From Xestospongia muta (Eukaryota > Porifera > Demospongiae > Haplosclerida > Petrosiidae), in NCBI GenBank assembly GCA_963693285.1, contig OY848918.1:4159876-4223875 (forward strand): DNA of 64,000 nt. Direction: 5' to 3'. A program made the translations under genes and the position numbers. The notes beneath the pieces are model-generated. The model was given only the letters and a program-made list of their open reading frames with translations. It was not told the DNA's origin and searched no databases. Shown here one piece after another: positions 59,368 to 64,000 of the stretch. How positions within the stretch are numbered: the stretch's first letter is position 1; each line of letters starts with the position of its first letter.

Positions 59368-62300
59368 TTATCATATAGGATTAGTTTGGTGACAAGAAGT
59401 AAGAAGCGAGAGCTATATGGAAAAAAATGTGACAAAATGGTTACGAAGCACAGAAGTAAACAAAGAAATAGTGATAATTGATCACGTGTGGATCTGGCTC
59501 ATAAATATAAGTTAATGGAAATAAATTCATTGTCATAACAATAATGAATTTATTTTAATTAACTTATATTAAATACTTATTACGTCAATGACATTACCTT
59601 TTTGGACACACATGATGAAAGGTTTATTGCTATGACCATTAAGACCTAAAAATTTGATGATGACCATATTAGTAGACACAGAAGTACATGGAAGGAATAT
59701 ATGCATTGTATGTATACTACAGAGCTTGGAACTATCAGATAGTTTACTGTATTGTATCAATGTGATATGACTAGTTTAGTGATAAAATACTTTGTACTAC
59801 AGGAACTAGATTGGTCAATTATTATAATATTATTATAATAAAAGACTAATTTATTTCCTGTTTCAATTTCAATATTATCACAGTATATAGTGACCAACTG
59901 ACTTTATGAACACCAATACATTATATATGTGTGTAACTGTGTATAAGGCTTCTGGTATGTTCTCTTTTCTTAATAAAGATATAACACATGACTCCATTTA
60001 TTTAATCATTCGGGAGCGGCCAGATTCAATATGGACATCTCATAACATAACATATGACATACCTTTATGATACAGCTGATTAAGAACCATGAAACATAAC
60101 AGGATCAATAACCATATTAATTGAATAATTGTACCTCATGTATGATTTCACTCATTTATGAGGGGTTAGTTAGTTCAATTATATACTATACATGTAATAT
60201 TATATATAACTATATAGTAATCTCCTGTTAAAAACAGTTATAATAAAGCTAAAGCTACACCCATCCACACCTACACCACCCACACATTGTATCAGATGTA
60301 CACAAGTGCTTATATTGTTGCCAGATATAATGGGACTTATAAATCAATTAATTTAATAAGATAGATGTACATTACAACTTGTCAAAAGAGACCATCCCTA
60401 CATTGGCAGCACTATTGCCTCTTTCCTGATATGTCAACATCAAAAAGGTGTGTCTGTAATTGTAATGAGGTAAAAGGGGATAGTTTGTTATATATCCAGC
60501 ACTATATGTGTGAAATACAATAAAGGTATAACCATTACTACACATGTATAAATGTTTGGGGGTGGGCCAGATTCAATATGGAAATCTCATAATTGACTCT
60601 GTTTAATGTAGATGAGTATAGTTGTATGAATACATAAGATATTGACTCTCATATAATTCCACTTCTTGATAAGGGAGGGACTAGTTCAATTACATACAGT
60701 ATTGTACCAAACTATATAGACAATGATCTCATAAACTAAGTCATGAAGATATTGATACTAAAAACAGTCTATCCTATCAAAGCCACATGTATCACACCAT
60801 AGAGTGAAAGTGTTAAATAGAAATTCTATTATTACTGACACACAAAATATCAGGAGTACACAGCTGCTTGTAGCATAGCCAGATGACTTACAAGTGAATG
60901 AGGTGACATGAAAGGTCACTTTACTATCATGTTTACAATTGTAATTTGCATTCTTTAACTGTACCTTACACCTTAGGGTCACAACCTTTTCACCTCAAGA
61001 CAGCTGTGTGGTTTTGAGTTATGAATTTCATTATACCAGGACTGAGGACATCAGACACCTAATGAGGGTGATATTTTGTTGTCACAGTGTCACTACATGT
61101 GAAATACACAACACAGAACTCAATACACTTACATAAACATTTAGGGGTGGGCTAAATTCAAAATGGAATAACCTGCCTTTATTTTTAAAGGTTTGGTCTC
61201 AGACTGTCAATTGTCAACTCTCATAATATTAACTCTCAATGGAGTACACTGGAGGACAATAATAAAGCATTGATACTGGATTCTTGAACCAATTCTCAAT
61301 CGATTTTACAATTGATTTTGTAAACAATAATATTTGTAGTAGGCATGGCCATCTACATGATCCTGATGATATTAGGCCTTCACTTAAGAGTTTAAGGTTT
61401 TGAGTTTAGGGTTTGGGGAACAGTTTCTGTTGTTATACACTAAACCCTAAACTTATGTAGGGCTAATATCTTCAGGCCATCAGACTGTCAGTGTCACTGA
61501 GTCTCAATGACACTGTCAGTCACTGAAAGTTTCAAAAACCAAGCTTGTATAGACTTGTATAGACTTGTATAGACCAAAGTCGTTTTGTGAGTTGACAAGT
61601 ATTTCGGGAAGTGACACTTTGAGGCTACTATTCAAAATATAAACTCTTAGAATAATTTAGTCTCGTCCCCAGACCTACTTGCAAGCTAAAGTACTAAGAA
61701 TAATTATGATAACTTAAATTTTATATTCTGGGAACAACTACTGACCTTGAACTAGTCTCGCGTAGCCAGCCCCTCCCCCCTACGGGAAACAAACCTTGAA
61801 CCACAAGTTATAATATGCTATTTACTAACGAGGCCAACAGTGCACATTTGAGTCTTTGAAGTTCTCCAGTAGCATGATTGTAGCTAGCTGGCGCCCATTC
61901 GACTTAGTTATCTCTCTGTGTGTTGACTCGAATTCAGGTTAGCAAAATCAATTATTATAATTATTTAATAGTTAATTGTCGTCGTGGTTAAACAGAAATC
62001 AGTCAATAGGTTGATTTGTCAGTTACAAGTTATTACTGAATCTATGCTTGTTAGTGATTTGTATTTCTAGAGTCTGAAACTACGGGAACAACCACACAAT
62101 TTAGACTGAAAACATATCATTGCCATAAATTCATGCAAGCTTGCATGAGTGAAGGGTTTGTTAGATCAATAGGCTACTATTAATCATGTGATTCAAGGAC
62201 TCCAATCTATATTCTATAAAATCCCATTTAGGTTATAGTTTAGGAAGTAACCACCATATGAGGAGGACAAATATTTTTGTAGTTTAAAATATTTCACAAT

Positions 62301-62414
62301 TTTTAAAAAAATATTCTCCAAACTTAATAAACAAAATAGTATAAAGTCTTCATCAATTAGAATTCTCTTAATTATATTATATATACCTTAATATAATTTA
62401 TATTTTAATTTAGG
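59368..62414. other. intergenic, duplicate of 55.6-57.5 kb
   Basis: Non-coding. It repeats the 55.6-57.5 kb sequence (ACTAGTTTAGTGATAAA start; GGGGGTGGGCCAGATTCAATATGG; leader region from ~62020). An insert around 61300-61800 is absent from the first copy; it has a small TTTAGGGTTTGG / AACCCTAAAC inverted pair and a GC-richer TCTCGCGTAGCCAGCCCC stretch that may be a mobile-element end. Confidence 0.5.
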
Positions 62415-63982
62415 ATGATAACGAAATTCATGGTCTCTGTCTTTTTTGTTGTGGTAACATTGTGCTCTGATGGTTTAGGTAAATGAAGCTTTATAATCTA
62501 ATTACTTAAAAGTCTTCATTATATAGCTGTTGAGTTCATATTTACTCCATCTCCTAACATTGGAGTCTATCAACTAGCACATTACCAATGTTCAGTGGAT
62601 AGTACAGGTGTGAGCATTACTTGGAATGTTAATGGAACAGTTTCAACTAATAATGATATAATCCAACTTGGTATTGTTACAAATGGAGATGGATCACAAT
62701 GGTCTAATCTTACCATACCTGGATATCCTCAATATAACAATACAGCAGTGAGATGTATTGCTGTAGGATTTGTGAATGGTAATGGTTACTTCAATTTCAG
62801 TGAATCTACTCTGAGAATACAAGGTAACACACTCTCTGATATATGTCATTATATCTCCTCTCATTAGGCGAACTAGCTGCTATCAACAACTTGATATGTC
62901 ATGTACAAAGTCAGTATATAAACTGTTCCTGGTCTCCTCCCTTCTCTCTGGTATCTATACCTGGTTATATAATCAATGTTACTTATGGAGGAGAACTAGT
63001 TACACAGAACACTACATTTTCTACAACATGGCAGTACTGTCCCAGTCGATTTGGTAACTATAAAATTAGTGTAGCTGTTAATAGCTCAGCTGGAGAAGGA
63101 GAGATAAGTACTACATCAGTTGTAGTACCACAAGGTAAGTGATTTTTTAATATTCAAACTGTCAGACAACCATAGATGAAACCACTAATATCCATGTCAC
63201 TCCTAAAAGATTACCAAATGGCACATATTTGATCAACTATATTGTAGAGGTATGTTAACATCTTTTAAACAAGACACTCTTATAATGTTTTGTAGACAGT
63301 GTATTCTTTATTACCATCGTCAACATCTATCTATTTAAGTAATAGTGATGATAATATAACCATTTTTGATGAAAAAATTGTTTATGAAATTCGACCTAAA
63401 TTTGTTGGAAATGTATATATCAATTTAACTAGAAGACAAAAATGGAGTATCACTTTGAACTTAAGATACAATTGTAGATCTTTTAATTCACCGGTTAAAA
63501 TGCTTTGTAAGTTAATTTAATTATATACAATTACTTCATATTTAATTATTATTTTTAATTAGCTACATTTGATGTTCAAAATGGTAGTTTAACAGTCATC
63601 TACTCTACCAATGGAGAAATTTGTTTTACTTGTTATTTTCTTGATGGTAGTCAATCACAAGGATGTTATATTGAATATAACTCACTTATAACAGACTACT
63701 ACAGTGGTAATATTACCATAGTGAGAACATCAGTAGATGCCAGTACTGCTAGTAAATGTGTGACAGGAATATATACCAGTAACTATAATGTGACATTCTA
63801 TGATATGGATTGTAACAATAATATTTACATTGAGGAGTATGCTGTTAAGATAACTAATCAATCTATCAATGGCTTGCTTCTCATTCCCTCTCCAACCTCC
63901 ACACCAAGTATGTTATCATCAACTTCAACTAATGGTATGTCTTCTCCATCACCTACTACACTATGTATAGACTGTGATAATA
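62415..63982 (+). CDS. Ig-FN3 receptor with full module, 5' part (runs off the window)
   Basis: Exons 62415-62478, 62527-62823, 62868-63134, 63176-63249, 63296-63506, 63563-63982, in frame (exit phase 1). Signal peptide MITKFMVSVFFVVVTLCSDG; Ig (AVRCIAVGF); FN3 (CSWSPPFSLVSIPG ... NSSAGEGE); a short exon; then the two-exon Cys-containing module (EICFTCYFLDGSQSQGCYI; SKCVTGIYTSNYNVTFYDMDC) ending in a Ser/Thr stalk and CIDCDN. The stalk end matches 13129-13242 of the death-domain receptors, so a TM and death domain probably follow beyond 64000. This gene shows the ancestral layout from which the receptors at 11460 and 21930 lost the module. Confidence 0.78.
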
Positions 63983-64000
63983 GTAAGTTATTATTAATAT

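Noticed and set aside
61390..61460. Telomeric repeat tract (TTTAGGG / CCCTAAA words)
   Set aside because: Only single or double copies, in an inverted pair; no tandem array.

Overview
The window looks like animal, most probably demosponge, nuclear DNA; an Amphimedon-like genome is my best guess from remembered gene style. It is AT-rich, and genes are split into many short exons by mostly 45-150 bp GT-AG introns. The gene content is sponge-like: tandem immunoglobulin (Ig)/fibronectin III (FN3) receptors, a receptor tyrosine kinase, and death-domain and CARD-like modules. All gene models below were built by hand from splice signals, reading frame and comparison between paralogs in the window. 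For complete models the exon lengths sum to whole codons.

Nearly everything belongs to one family of modular receptors. The shared ectodomain is: signal peptide or N-terminal hydrophobic segment, one Ig domain, one FN3 domain, a ~24-residue W/NW exon, a paired beta-rich Cys-containing module that I cannot name, a Ser/Thr stalk, and one transmembrane (TM) helix. Introns after the signal exon, Ig and FN3 are phase 1. This common outside is joined to different insides: a tyrosine kinase (32.1-35.8 kb), a death domain after a tyrosine-motif linker (11.5-15.0, 21.9-25.6 kb, probably 62.4 kb onward), a short Pro-rich tail (3.8-6.4, 48.0-50.7 kb), very short tails (6.6-8.6, 17.5-19.5, 28.4-30.4, 58.4-59.4 kb), or an N-terminal CARD-like plus helical module that appears to be spliced in frame onto the receptor (35.9-39.8 and 43.2-47.1 kb).

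Layout: 0-9 kb holds three minus-strand receptors. About 10-31.8 kb is a ~10.5-11 kb segmental duplication; each copy has a plus-strand death-domain receptor, an orphan TM/tail, a broken Ig-kinase chimera and a short-tail receptor. 32-54.3 kb is a second tandem series of two-gene units (ectodomain receptor plus CARD/receptor gene): the first is intact, the second has a decayed ectodomain gene, and the third has lost its CARD part. 54.5-64 kb holds a minisatellite, two more death-receptor 5' ends (one broken by an inversion-type junction), a compact Ig-only receptor and duplicated non-coding DNA.

The cluster reads as a fast-evolving recognition locus: domain swapping, gene birth by internal deletion, several pseudogenes, foldback and hAT-like elements, and a recurrent 46-bp minisatellite. 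Ligand, immune or self-recognition roles are inference only.
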